A stretch of 64,000 nt of DNA from Streptomyces sp. Ru62 (GCF_002920615.1 NZ_PQSU01000015.1:1-64000), one strand, 5' to 3'. Counted from the stretch's first letter, positions 16,142 through 28,045 are shown. The notes: a model not told the origin generated them from the letters alone. A program made the numbers and translations.

Positions 16142-16906
16142 GTGGCCCTGAACAACACGTATGACGCGAGGCTCCAGCAGGAGACCGCTGTGGGAGCGGC
16201 TGTGCAGATCCTGCTGCTGGCCCTGCTCGGCTCGGCGATCGGCATGGGGCCGGTCGGCTGGCTGACGGGGCTCGCCTTCGCGTTCGCCACCTGGGCGGTC
16301 CTCTCCCGCGCCCTGTACCGCTCCCCGCTCCGTTCCTTCGGCCCCGCGAACCGGGTCACGCTGGGCCGGGCCACCCTGGTCGGCGGGGTGACCGCGCTGG
16401 TCGCGGACTCCTTCGAGAGCGCGCCGCCGGTGACGCTGCTGGTCGCGCTGACCGCCGTCGCCCTACTGCTGGACGGCGTGGACGGCAAGGTCGCCCGCCG
16501 CACCGGCACCTCCTCCGCGCTCGGCGCGCGCTTCGACATGGAGGTCGACGCGTTCCTGATCCTGGTGCTGAGCGTGTACGTGTCGGCGCAGCTCGGACCG
16601 TGGGTCCTCCTGATCGGTGGGATGCGCTACGCGTTCGTCGCCGCGGCCCGGCTCGCGCCCTGGCTGACGGCCCCGCTGCCGCCTTCGTTCGCCCGCAAGA
16701 CCGTGGCGGCGATCCAGGGCGTCTGCCTGCTGGTCGCGGGCGCCGAGCTGCTGCCGGCCCCGGCCAACCTCGCCGTCGTCCTGCTGGCGCTGGGTTCGCT
16801 GGTGTGGTCCTTCGGACGGGACGTGCTGTGGCTGCGGCGCAACGCGCGCGCCGTGCGCCCGGCGCCTGCGCGGCGGGTGCGGGAACTGGTGCCGTCGGGC
16901 CGCTGA
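16142..16906 (+). CDS. CDP-alcohol phosphatidyltransferase family membrane protein
   Basis: Membrane enzyme of 254 aa. The signature D-G-x2-A-R-x8-G-x3-D-x3-D is complete: D114, G115, A118, R119, G128, D132 and D136. Six or so hydrophobic helices surround it. Members join CDP-diacylglycerol or a CDP-alcohol to an alcohol acceptor to make phospholipids or phosphodiester intermediates. GTG start at 16142 with GGAGG six bases upstream. It is divergent from the dehydrogenase with a 107-bp shared promoter region. Together with the flippase-like protein it hints that the cluster product is lipid-linked, though it may be an independent lipid gene. Confidence 0.85.
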   Translation: MALNNTYDARLQQETAVGAAVQILLLALLGSAIGMGPVGWLTGLAFAFATWAVLSRALYRSPLRSFGPANRVTLGRATLVGGVTALVADSFESAPPVTLLVALTAVALLLDGVDGKVARRTGTSSALGARFDMEVDAFLILVLSVYVSAQLGPWVLLIGGMRYAFVAAARLAPWLTAPLPPSFARKTVAAIQGVCLLVAGAELLPAPANLAVVLLALGSLVWSFGRDVLWLRRNARAVRPAPARRVRELVPSGR

Positions 16907-17208
16907 CGGCACCCGGCGCCGCCCGCCGACCGACGCCGGACGGTCCCCGCCGACCGACGCCCGGCGCGGACCGTCGGTCTCGCCGGATTCCCGCGGCTCC
17001 CACCCCCCGCGCCCGGGCGTGCGCCCCCCGTCCGGACAGCGGCTCGCGGTCTCCCCTGAGGGAGCGCACGTCCTCCCCCGGTGAACAGGCACGGCCTCCC
17101 CACCGTGCCGCCGCCCGCACGGCGTTCCGCCGGGAACGGTTGTCACTGCTGGGCGATATCCTCAAGAGCGCTTGTGACACATGTGTCTTCAGACCACGGG
17201 GGGTGTCC
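16907..17208. other. 302-bp gene-free interval with direct repeat and palindrome
   Basis: A 15-bp direct repeat CCGCCGACCGACGCC occurs at 16923-16937 and 16947-16961. A perfect 12-bp palindrome GACACATGTGTC lies at 17176-17187, about 20 bp before the next start codon, and is a candidate operator. No coding sequence is supported. Confidence 0.55.
17176..17187. promoter_or_regulatory. candidate operator palindrome GACACATGTGTC
   Basis: Perfect 12-bp palindrome 21 bp upstream of the ATG at 17209, in a relatively A+T-rich pocket (CTTGTGACACATGTGTCTTC). It is suitably placed to regulate the receptor gene. The protein that would bind it is unknown. Confidence 0.45.
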
Positions 17209-20104
17209 ATGCACGGCCGTGATCACGGCTTCCCTCAGGACTGCCCGGGTGATCACCCGGGCATGTCGACCGAGGCCGGAATCGACGTCCAGCGGCAGCT
17301 GGAGTCCCTGATCCAGGACTTCCGGACCAGCGATCGGCCGATGCCGGTCATCGTGCTGCACGCCGAGGACCCCGCGGACGACGACCGCGTGACCGAACTC
17401 GTCGACGAACTGCGCGAAGGACAGCAGCGCCACGGGACGCGCCTGGCCGTCGCCCCGACCGAGCCGCAGCCGGGGGACGTCGACCCGCTGGCCAGGGCCA
17501 CGCGGCTCCTGTGGGACCTCGGCGACTGGCGGAAGTGGGGCGGCCGCTCCGCCGCCTACCGGCCCTACTCCTTCCCGCGCCTCAACCTCGTCCGCGCCCT
17601 CCAGGAGGCCACCGACGCCCCGGAGATGCGCGAGCACTGGCCGACCGCGCCCGCCGGCACACCGGACGGCAACGCGCAGCGGGAGCAGGCCCAGACGCAC
17701 CTGCTGCGCATCCTGGCCCGGCAGCGCTGGCGGCCCCGCAGGCCCTCGCGCTGGCACCGGCAGTTGCTCCTCAACGACGTGCAGCAGTTCCTGCCCATGG
17801 GCATCCTGGGAGCGTTCACCGCGCTGCTCACCCGCCCCGAGTGGTACGTCGCCGCTCTGGCGGGCATCGGACTGATGATCCTGCTCGCCGGCCTCAACCA
17901 CGTCCCCCGGGCGCGCCCCCCTCTTCCTGTGGCTGCGCACGGAGAGCCGGTGGTTCCTGACCACGACGTTCCTCCAGTCCGCCGCCCGCCGCCGGTCGAC
18001 CAGCGTGCGACTGCTGCGGCCCGTCAACTCGTGGAGGGCGATAGCGGCCCGCGCCTACGACGTGGCCGAGGCGATGCGGGAGGGCGGCCCGTTCCCGCTC
18101 CAGCTGTACGTGCTGGCGCTGTTCGAGGACCTGCGGGACAACCACCGGCGCGCCAGCTGGGACCTGCGGGGCCTCAAGCGGACGCGTCCGCCCGTGCTGT
18201 TCCTGCGCCGGATCAGCCGGGAGAACGGCGGTGTCGAACTGATCAGGGCGGTGAGCGACGTCCGCAGCCGGCGCAGTGAGCTGGACCCGCTGCTGATCGT
18301 GGGGGGCATGGCGGCGGGCGACGCGGCGCTGCTCGACCGCGGCACGGACGCGGAGCCACCGGCCGGCCGGCCGCAGCCCTGGCGCCTCCAGCAGCGGTTG
18401 CGGCACTGGTACGACGAGTGGGCGGGGAACCTCCGGGCCGACCAGTCGCCGAGCCGGACGAACGCCCTGCCCTGGGTGCTCAGGGTGCCGCTGCCCCGCG
18501 ACGAGCTGGTGCAGTTGCGGCAGACGGACTGGCGGTGCGTGCGGGCCAGGCACCGGCCGCCCCTCGCCCGCGTGGTCTGGTCGGCGTACAGCCTGGTCCT
18601 CGTCCTCGTCCTCGCCGGCACCGCTGGTGTCGTCCACTCCCTCGAACTGCACCGTGCCTACTGCTCGGCGGGCCTGGTGAGCGCCGATCGCGACACCGTA
18701 CGGCGTCCCGCGCCCGGCGGCGGCACGGAGTGCGTCGGCATAGCCACCGGAGACGTGCGGTTCGGCGCGTACCTCGCGGGCGGAGCCGACGGGGACGGCA
18801 GGAGGATGCGTGAGCTGGAGGACCTGGTGCGCGCCGAGAACGCCGACGTGCTGCACCACCACCCCGGCACGTACGTCACCGTGGTGTACGCCGGACCGCT
18901 GAGCTCCTCCGCGACGGACTCCTCCCTCGTCAAGGGCGCCGAGGAGCTGGCCGGGGTGTACCTGGCGCAGCGCGTGGTCAACGAGAACTACACGGTGAAA
19001 CTCCGGGTGCTGCTCGCCAACGCGGGTGTGGACATGGGGCAGCAGAGCGTGGCGGCGGACGCGATCGCCCGGTACGCCGACCGCGACCCGACCGTCGTCG
19101 GCGTGGTCGGCTTCGGACGTGACCTGCAGAGCAGCACCTACGTCACGCGCCGGCTCCACGAGGTGGGACTGCCCATCGTCTCCGGCACGAACTCGGCGAG
19201 CTACCTGCCGAAGCGGTTCTCCAACTGGTTCAGCCTCGCGGCACCCGACGAGCACCAGGCGGAGGCGCTCGGCTTCGTCACCCGGCAGCTGCGCGCCCGC
19301 GAGAAGGACCCGTACGCGCTGGTGCTGGCCCGCGACACCAAGGATTCGCAGGACCGCTACACCAGCGAACAGGCCGCCTACGGCGGGAAGATGCTGCTCC
19401 GGGAACGGTTCCGGATGCTGCCCGAGCAGCGCTACCGGGTGGCGAACGGCAAGCCTGAACTGCGGCAGCGCGCGGGGAGCATCTGCCGGGCGAAGAACGT
19501 TCCCTCGGTGATCTACTTCGCCGGACGGGTCGAGGACATCGGCCCGCTGATGACCCAGCTGGGCACCGAACCGGGCTGCGCGGACCGGGAGATCTCCATC
19601 CTCACCGGCGACGACCTGAGCAAGGCCAGGTTCTCCGGCACCGGCGGCCGTGACGGCGTGGCCCCGCGGATCACGCTCTATCACACCGCCCTGGCCGAAC
19701 TGAGGGAGGCCGCGTCCACGACCGCCTTCTACGAGGACGCCGGCAAGTACCTCCCCTGGCTGGAGGGCAAGAAGGTCACGTACGACTCCACCGACTTCGC
19801 CAGCGGCCAGACGGCCCTCGCCCACGACGCCACGCGTGCCCTGTACTGGGCGGCCAGCCTCGGCGACGTGCGCCAGAGCCGGGCGGCGACCTGGGTGAAC
19901 CTCAGGGGCGTGAAGCTCGACGGGATGGCCACCGGGACGATCGACTTCACGGACGCACCGCTGTACGGCGAACGGCGCGGCCACAGCATCGTGATCAAGC
20001 GGGTCCGCAGGACCCCTCGGGGCGTCTCGGAGACGGAAGTGCTGTGCAGCAGACCGGCCGGCAGCACCAGGCCGCTCAGTGTGAAGGAGTGCTCGATCGG
20101 ATGA
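17209..20104 (+). pseudogene. membrane receptor with periplasmic-binding domain, frameshifted
   Basis: One long gene read in two frames. From 17209 the first frame encodes a cytoplasmic N-terminal region and two membrane helices (to about 17915). The second frame continues without a break in sense (PLFLWLRTESRWFLTTTFLQ onward) to 20104. Removing one C from the six-C run at 17916-17921 joins them into a 964-aa protein. The C-terminal half has another transmembrane helix (SAYSLVLVLVLAGTAGVVHS) followed by an extracytoplasmic type-1 periplasmic-binding-protein domain resembling branched-chain amino-acid receptors (VVGVVGFGRDLQSSTYVTRRL, GLPIVSGTNSASYL). It is either a real inactivation, slippage/phase variation, or a sequencing error. 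If intact, it would be a ligand sensor rather than a transporter. Confidence 0.75.
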
Positions 20105-20193
20105 CCGGAACCGGGCCGGACCGCACCGGCCCGGCCCGAACCCGGGCGGGAGGGCCGTACGGATCGCGCCGCGGCGGTTGTTACGCTCGCCGG

Positions 20194-20796
20194 ATGAGCA
20201 TTCCGGGACCCGACGAGATCCGTGCGCTGCACGAGAAGTACGCGCCCACCGCCGAGGCGTTCGCGCTCGTCCACACGCACTGCGAGATCGTCTGGAGCGT
20301 CGCCCGGCAGCTCCTGTCCGCCCCGCGCCTCGGCCACCTCGACGCCGATCTGGTCCGCGCCGGCTGCCTCCTGCACGACATCGGCGTCTACCGCCTCTAC
20401 GACGCCGACGGACGGCTGGATCACGCGCAGTACATCCGGCACGGACTGCTCGGCCACGAGATCCTGGAGCAGGAGGGCTTCCCCGAGCCGCTGCGCCGGT
20501 TCTGCTCCCACCACACCGGAGTCGGCCTCACCCGGCACGACGTCCTCAGCCAGGGCCTCCCGCTGCCTCCCGCCGACTACCTGGCGGTGACGGAGGAGGA
20601 GCGGCTGGTGATGTACGCGGACAAGTTCCACACCAAGTCCCGCCTGTCGGTGTTCCTCACCGCCGACGAGTACGCCGCCCACGTCCGCCGCTTCGGCGAG
20701 GACAAGGTCACCGCGTTCCAGGCCCTGCGCGCGGAGTTCGGCGACCCGGACCTGTCCCGGCCGGTGCCGTGCGGCGGCACTTCCGTCAGCCCCTGA
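20194..20796 (+). CDS. HD-domain phosphohydrolase-like protein
   Basis: Protein of 200 aa with an HD metal-binding core: an upstream histidine pair (HTHC), the HD doublet at H61-D62 (LLHDIGVYRLY), and further histidines in HGLLGHEILE and CSHHTGVGL. HD enzymes hydrolyse phosphate esters of nucleotides or other small molecules, and the substrate is not evident. ATG at 20194 has no clear Shine-Dalgarno and the promoter may be close, so the message could be leaderless. A 110-bp piece of this gene is duplicated at 21357-21466. Confidence 0.82.
   Translation: MSIPGPDEIRALHEKYAPTAEAFALVHTHCEIVWSVARQLLSAPRLGHLDADLVRAGCLLHDIGVYRLYDADGRLDHAQYIRHGLLGHEILEQEGFPEPLRRFCSHHTGVGLTRHDVLSQGLPLPPADYLAVTEEERLVMYADKFHTKSRLSVFLTADEYAAHVRRFGEDKVTAFQALRAEFGDPDLSRPVPCGGTSVSP
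20501..20610 (+). repeat. 110-bp direct repeat, copy 1 (inside the HD-domain gene)
   Basis: This segment of the HD gene, encoding SHHTGVGLTRHDVL and the following TEEERLV, is repeated without gaps at 21357-21466. By eye there are about nine mismatches in 110 bases. The distance between copies is 856 bp. Confidence 0.85.
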
Positions 20797-20865
20797 CCAA
20801 GGGCCGCGCCGGGCACATCGTCATGATCGTCGAAAGGCCCGGGAAGGACGGCTGCGGGACGCTTC

Positions 20866-21282
20866 TCACGTGCCGCGCATCAGCTCCGCGTTGACGGCGT
20901 CGACACGTGCGTACAGGGAACCTCCGGTGATGATGCCCGCCCCGATACCCCGGCGATACGGATCGACATCGATCACGGTGACGAGCGCGTTGCCCAGTCC
21001 GATCACCACCCACCAGGTCCGCTCGTCCGCCCGCACCCGCCAGGTCGACTTCACCCACTTTCCGGTGTCCGTGCGCACCTCTGCCGAGACCATCTCCCAA
21101 CTTGCCGGATCGAAGCGGGTCAACGTCTCCAGGGGCGCATCTCGTTGTTGGAGCCGTTCGGTCACGTGCGTGCCATGTGCTCTCAGCTGTACCGGTTCGC
21201 GCAGGATGTGCCGGACTCGTGTGAAGAGGGAGTCGGGGCCTGAGTCGACGTGGAAGCGAGCGGTCTCGAAGCGGGGCGGCAC
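20866..21282 (-). CDS. uncharacterised protein between repeated HD fragments
   Basis: Predicted 138-aa soluble protein, family not recognised. It has a mixed alpha/beta composition with the segment STWRVRADERTWWVVIGLGNALVTVIDVDP, which looks like a folded beta-sheet core. The frame stays open upstream to 21387 but that would run into the duplicated HD fragment. The GTG at 21282 has a well-placed GAGGAG and is the likely start. It is flanked by the two 110-bp repeats, so it may have arrived as an insertion or been bracketed by a duplication. A toxin, nuclease or regulatory role cannot be claimed. Confidence 0.6.
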   Translation of the reverse strand: MPPRFETARFHVDSGPDSLFTRVRHILREPVQLRAHGTHVTERLQQRDAPLETLTRFDPASWEMVSAEVRTDTGKWVKSTWRVRADERTWWVVIGLGNALVTVIDVDPYRRGIGAGIITGGSLYARVDAVNAELMRGT

Positions 21283-21356
21283 GGTGAACTCCTCAAGAGG
21301 GGACAGTCCTGACGACACTACGGAATCAGCGGTGACGCCAGAGCTGGTGGAGCCGG

Positions 21357-21466
21357 TCTGCTCCCACCGCACCGGAGTCGGCTCCACCCGGCACGACGTC
21401 CTGGACCAGGGCCTCCCCCTGCCTCCCGCCGACTACCTGGCAGTGACGGAGGAGGAGCGACTGGTG
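21357..21466 (+). pseudogene. 110-bp HD-gene fragment (direct repeat copy 2)
   Basis: Partial copy of the HD-domain gene, still readable as RTGVGSTRHDVLDQGLPLP and TEEERLV but lacking the HD core and any start. It is about 92% identical to 20501-20610. Downstream the frame drifts into unrelated sequence and stops near 21571, so this is a dead remnant. Confidence 0.8.
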
Positions 21467-21602
21467 CGCAGGCACGTCCGTCGGCACGTGACCGGGGGCT
21501 GCCCAATCAGTGTCCCGCGGTGTGCCGGTCGGCCCCGCGGGTCTTTCGAGCGAACAGAGCGAAGCGTCTGACCCATCATGTTCGTTGGCCTACGGTGAGG
21601 TC

Positions 21603-21938
21603 ATGACGACGCAGCCTCTTCCTCACCTGACTCCGACCGGCACCTGCTGGTGCGGCTGTGCCAAGAGAGTCGGCCCAGGATCCTTCTTCGCTCCCGGACA
21701 CGACAAGGTGGCGGAGGCGGCCCTGCTCGCGGCCGAGTACGGCTCCTCGGTCGCCCAGTTGCTGCACAGGCACGGGTACGGCCCCGGACACTCGGTGAGC
21801 GCGCGTGCCGTGTCCGAGGGTGTGTGGCAGAAGTGCCGGTCCTGCGACTACGTCGGCGCACCGGCGAGCATCGCCAACCACGCCAAGAAGGCGCACCCCG
21901 TCGCCGTCGGCGAGCAGGCGCGGGGAGCGGAGCGTTGA
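21603..21938 (+). CDS. small zinc-finger-like protein
   Basis: Protein of 111 aa, family not named. Two cysteine/histidine clusters are visible: C15-x-C17-x-C19 with H33 (TCWCGCAKRVGPGSFFAPGH) and a C2H2-type finger C78-x2-C81-x11-H93-x4-H98. The second motif resembles a DNA- or RNA-binding finger. ATG at 21603 is preceded by GAGGTC. No operon partner is obvious. It lies just past the duplicated HD fragment. Confidence 0.72.
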   Translation: MTTQPLPHLTPTGTCWCGCAKRVGPGSFFAPGHDKVAEAALLAAEYGSSVAQLLHRHGYGPGHSVSARAVSEGVWQKCRSCDYVGAPASIANHAKKAHPVAVGEQARGAER

Positions 21939-22234
21939 CCGGGTCGGCCTCCAGCCGGCGCGCCGACCTACCGGTCCGCTGCCGCGCCGTGCGGGCGAAC
22001 TGAGGCGCCCCTCAGCCGCTCCTCTTCCACGCCGGACACCGGTTGTTCTTGCAGTACTCCCCTTGTTGAGCGTCACCCATTCCGGTCCGTCGAGCAGTGC
22101 CCTTCCCGAAGACGGTCAGGCCGCCCGAGCTGGACGCCGAGCAGCACGAGACCTGGTCCGGCGATCCGATCCGGTTCCCGGCGGAGGCGGGCGGGTGAAA
22201 CCGACCCAGCAAGCGCTCGCGTCGGTCGGCTGGA
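21939..22234. other. 296-bp interval without a supported gene
   Basis: A short minus-strand frame (22012-22212) ends in a cysteine-containing peptide (GEYCKNNRCPAWKRSG) but has no convincing ribosome site or homology that I recognise. The stretch looks like degraded accessory DNA. Confidence 0.4.
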
Positions 22235-22729
22235 TCAACACCGCTGCCCGTACCGGTGGTCGTAGTAGTCCTCGCCGCCCACCAGGACGGAGGTGACGTA
22301 CTTCGGGAGACCGCCGGCGTTCCGCTCGACCTCCTGTGAGGTCTGCCGGGTGAAGCCGAGCGACACGCCGGGGATCACCGGGTACTCCGGCTGCGACGTG
22401 TCGACCGTCCAGCCCCGGCCCGCGGCACGACGGAGGAGGTCCACGGCGGGGGTGGTGAAGACCTCGTCCCCGTGGAGCAGGACGCGCGTGCTGGAGGTGC
22501 GGCCCTCGCCGGGCCACCACAGCTCGATCGCGGTGACGTGGGCGCCGCCCTCGACCAGGGCATGTACGCCGACGTGGTCGAGGGTCCAGTACGCCTTGGC
22601 CGAGTTCCGGCTCGGGCGTCGCAGCACACGGGGCTCGTCCCGGTCGGGGACCGTGGCGAGCGCCTCGTCGAGCGTCATGCCCAGCATGATCGGCGCCACT
22701 CCGCGCGGCGGGTCGAGCACCAGATCCAT
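22235..22729 (-). CDS. uncharacterised protein
   Basis: Protein of 164 aa of unknown family. It is soluble, with predicted beta-strands (GVHALVEGGAHVTAIELWW) and a Tyr/Asp-rich C-terminus (SVLVGGEDYYDHRYGQRC). Composition and length resemble small immunity- or SMI1-like proteins, but no motif proves that. The ATG at 22729 is preceded by a GAGG sequence. It lies 54 bp downstream of the GH16 gene in the same orientation and could be a read-through member of that operon or an independent accessory gene. Confidence 0.65.
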   Translation of the reverse strand: MDLVLDPPRGVAPIMLGMTLDEALATVPDRDEPRVLRRPSRNSAKAYWTLDHVGVHALVEGGAHVTAIELWWPGEGRTSSTRVLLHGDEVFTTPAVDLLRRAAGRGWTVDTSQPEYPVIPGVSLGFTRQTSQEVERNAGGLPKYVTSVLVGGEDYYDHRYGQRC

Positions 22730-22783
22730 CGCCGGCCCCTCGGTTCTTCACGGCTCCTCGTCCCAGGATGCCTCAGTCCATCG

Positions 22784-24658
22784 TCAGCCCTTCTGCTCCA
22801 CCCGCACCCAGTCCACCTCCGCCTGCACTCCCCCGCCCGCGATCCGGTCCACGCTGGACTGCGGCAGGCCCCAGTAGGGGGTGGTGACCTTGTTCCAGCC
22901 GGCCGGGTAGGCGCCGCCGAGGGCGAGGTTCAGGATGACGTACTGGTTGTGGTCGTAGACCCACTGGCCCCGGGTGGACTCCAGCTTGTTGCGGGTCGTC
23001 TCCTGGACCAGGCGGTCGTCGACGAAGAACCGCATCGCCGTCGGGGTCCACTCGACCGCGTAGGTGTGCCACTGGTCGGCCGTGCCGCCGCCCGGGTACG
23101 TCTGGCGGGCGCCGATGTTGCCGTCGGCCGAGTAGCCGGGGCCGTGCAGGGCCGTGCTGGTCCAGTCGGGGTAGCCGATGTTCTCCATGATGTCGGTCTC
23201 GCCGGAGGCCGGCCAGGAGACGGAGGGGTCGTCCACGTTGCTGCCGAGCAGCCAGAACGCCGGCCAGAACCCGTCGCCGACGGGCAGCTTCATCCGGGCG
23301 CTGACCCTGCCGTAGGTGAAGTCGACGTGGGTGTTGGTGTCGACGCGGCCGGAGGTGAAGTCGTAGGTGCCGCCGCCCGCGCGGGTGCAGCCCTTGCAGT
23401 ACTTCGCCCGGAGGATCAACTCCCCGTTCTCGGTGCGGACGTTGTCCGGGGAGTCGACGTACGCCTGCGACTCGCCGTTGACCGGGCCCATCTCGGTGCC
23501 GGTGCGAACCACCCGCCACTTGGAGCGGTCGAGCGAGGCGCCCGTGAAGTCGTCGAAGAAGGTGGTGCGGTAGGTGCCCGGCTGGTCGGCGGGCAGGGCC
23601 GGATAGGCGGCGGAGGCGCTGCCGCCGGTGCCCCAGACCTGGAACTCGTACAGCGAGTAGCCGAACTGGGCGGTGGCGGGGGCCGGGTTGTAGAAGGAGC
23701 GGCGCTCCTTGCCGAGCATGCGGACGTAGCGGCCGGTGACCGGTGCGGGGAGGGTGACGGTGTCGTGCAGGCCCACGGCCTCGGCCGGGGACTTCACGTT
23801 GGCGCGGCGGGCGGCCACGTCGGCGGCGGAGGGCTGGTACACCGTGCGCCAGGTGCGGTTGTCGTCGGAGACCTGGAGCTGGTAGTCGACGGCGTAGGCC
23901 GCCTCCCAGTAGAGGTCGACGGAGGAGATGACGGACGGGGCGCCCAGGTCCACCGAGACCCAGCGGTCCGCGTTCCAGTCGCTGGACCAGCGGGTCGCGT
24001 CGTCCTTGAGGTTGGCGGGCCAGCCGCCGTCGGTGACGAACGCGGGCGAGTTCCCTGCGTGCTGGTACAAGTTGGAGGACGCGGGGTGGTTCAGGGCGAG
24101 GTTGGTGCGGGTGGTCGACGCGGGCGCCGGTTCGCCGCCGTAGACCTTGAAGTTCCACAGCGAGTAGCCGTACGGCGTGGCGCGTTCGAGGCCGCGCAGG
24201 CGGACGTAGCGGCCGGTGACCTCCTGGGGGTAGGTGTGCGCGGTGACCGAGCCGCCGGTGCCCGCCGTCTCGGTGTAGAAGGGCGTCCAGTCGGTGCCGT
24301 TCCGGGACGCCTCCAGCACGTAGCGCTTGCCGTAGGCGGCCTCCCAGTCGAGTACGACGCGGTCGACGCGGATCACCGAGCCGAGGTCGACGCGGATCCA
24401 GGCGTCGTCGGCGAAGTCGCTGGACCAGCGGGTGGCGCCGTTGCCGTCGAAGGCGAGGCCGGGCGCGGTGCCGGCGTTCTCGCTGCCGGAGGCGGTGACG
24501 GCCGCGGGGTTCACCGCGTAGGCGGTGGCCGCTCGGTCGGTGTCCCAGCTCACGGCGGCGGGGGCCGCGGCGGCGGGCCCGGCCAGGAGCGGGCCGGAGC
24601 ACAGCAGGGCCGTGGTGGCCAGGGCGGCGAGCAGGGTGCGGGGGATGCGGCTGGGCAT
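22784..24658 (-). CDS. secreted GH16 beta-glucanase with two F5/8 type C (discoidin) domains
   Basis: Secreted 624-aa enzyme. Signal peptide about residues 1-32, first discoidin/CBM32 domain about 40-175, second about 185-345, and a GH16 catalytic domain about 365-622. The GH16 signature ETDIME is complete, with nucleophile E487, D489 and acid/base E492. GH16 enzymes cut beta-1,3, beta-1,3-1,4 or related glucans and galactans. Because it is downstream of a GH1 beta-glucosidase and an oligosaccharide ABC importer, laminarin-type beta-1,3-glucan is the best guess. Shine-Dalgarno AGGAGA precedes the ATG. Confidence 0.9.
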   Translation of the reverse strand: MPSRIPRTLLAALATTALLCSGPLLAGPAAAAPAAVSWDTDRAATAYAVNPAAVTASGSENAGTAPGLAFDGNGATRWSSDFADDAWIRVDLGSVIRVDRVVLDWEAAYGKRYVLEASRNGTDWTPFYTETAGTGGSVTAHTYPQEVTGRYVRLRGLERATPYGYSLWNFKVYGGEPAPASTTRTNLALNHPASSNLYQHAGNSPAFVTDGGWPANLKDDATRWSSDWNADRWVSVDLGAPSVISSVDLYWEAAYAVDYQLQVSDDNRTWRTVYQPSAADVAARRANVKSPAEAVGLHDTVTLPAPVTGRYVRMLGKERRSFYNPAPATAQFGYSLYEFQVWGTGGSASAAYPALPADQPGTYRTTFFDDFTGASLDRSKWRVVRTGTEMGPVNGESQAYVDSPDNVRTENGELILRAKYCKGCTRAGGGTYDFTSGRVDTNTHVDFTYGRVSARMKLPVGDGFWPAFWLLGSNVDDPSVSWPASGETDIMENIGYPDWTSTALHGPGYSADGNIGARQTYPGGGTADQWHTYAVEWTPTAMRFFVDDRLVQETTRNKLESTRGQWVYDHNQYVILNLALGGAYPAGWNKVTTPYWGLPQSSVDRIAGGGVQAEVDWVRVEQKG

Positions 24659-24788
24659 GCGGCTCTCCTTGTGGGGTGGAGGTGCGCTTCCTGATCTATG
24701 TCGCGTACATGACAGCCATGGGAGGTGTGCTGGGCGGGCCGGTGGACACGCACTCCCCAGCCGTGTCCACCGGCCGTCCGGGCCGGGC

Positions 24789-26153
<1,365 letters not shown>

Positions 26154-26182
26154 GGAAGTCCCTTCGGGATCAGGGGTGTGGG

Positions 26183-27053
26183 TCACTTGACGGCGCCCGC
26201 CGTCAGACCCGCGACGAGATAGCGCTGCAACAGCAGGAAGCCGGCCACCACGGGCACACTGACGACCAGCGAGGCGGCCATGATCTGGTTCCAGTACACG
26301 TCGTAGAGCGTGGAGTAGCCCTGGAGGCCGACGGCGAGGGTGCGGGTGGTGTCGTTGGTCATGACCGAGGCGAAGAGCACCTCTCCCCAGGCGGTCATGA
26401 AGGCGTACACGGCCACCGCGACGATGCCCGGGATCGCGGCCGGTACGACGATCCGGAACAGCGCGCCGATCGGTCCGCAGCCGTCCACCAGCGCCGCCTC
26501 GTCCAGGTCGCGCGGCACCGAGTCGAAGTAGCCGATCAGCATCCAGATGGAGAACGGAAGCGAGAAGGTGAGGTACGTCAGGACCAGCCCGCCGCGGGAG
26601 CCGAACAGGGCGATGCCGGTCGCGTTGCCGATGTTGACGTAGATCAGGAAGAGCGGGAGCAGGAAGAGGATGCCCGGGAGCATCTGCGTGGACAGCACGG
26701 TGACCGTGAAGACGCGCTTGCCGCGGAAGTCGTAGCGGCTGACGGCGTAGGCCGCGAACACGGCGATGACCACCGAGCAGACGGTCGCCGCGCCCGCGAC
26801 GATCAGCGAGTTCATGAAGTACTTCGCGAGCGGCACGGTCGACCAGATGTCGATGTACGGCCGGATGGTCAGCTCGCTGGGCAGCCAGCGGAACTTGCCG
26901 GTGACGTCGGCGAGCGGCTTCAGCGAGCTGGAGATCATCACGTACACCGGGACCAGCACGAACCCGGCGAGCAGAGTGAGGAACACCCGGCGCGACCACA
27001 GGAACGAACGCGGGGGCGCCATGGGCGAGTTGCGTGGCGCCGTGAGCGACGGG

Positions 27054-27061
<8 letters not shown>
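26183..27061 (-). CDS. sugar ABC transporter permease, MalG/CebG type
   Basis: Inner-membrane permease of 292 aa with six predicted helices and the EAA cytoplasmic loop (DLDEAALVDGCGPIGALFRI) that contacts the ATPase. It overlaps the other permease gene by 8 nt, as usual for MalF/MalG pairs. No ATPase gene is in the operon. In Streptomyces several sugar importers share one ATPase (MsiK) encoded elsewhere, and that is expected here. Confidence 0.92.
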
Positions 27062-28040
<979 letters not shown>

Positions 28041-28045
28041 CGTGG

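Noticed and set aside
22012..22212. 66-codon minus-strand frame ending in a Cys-containing peptide
   Set aside because: No ribosome-binding site or conserved domain, and it sits in apparently degraded DNA. Kept only as a note.
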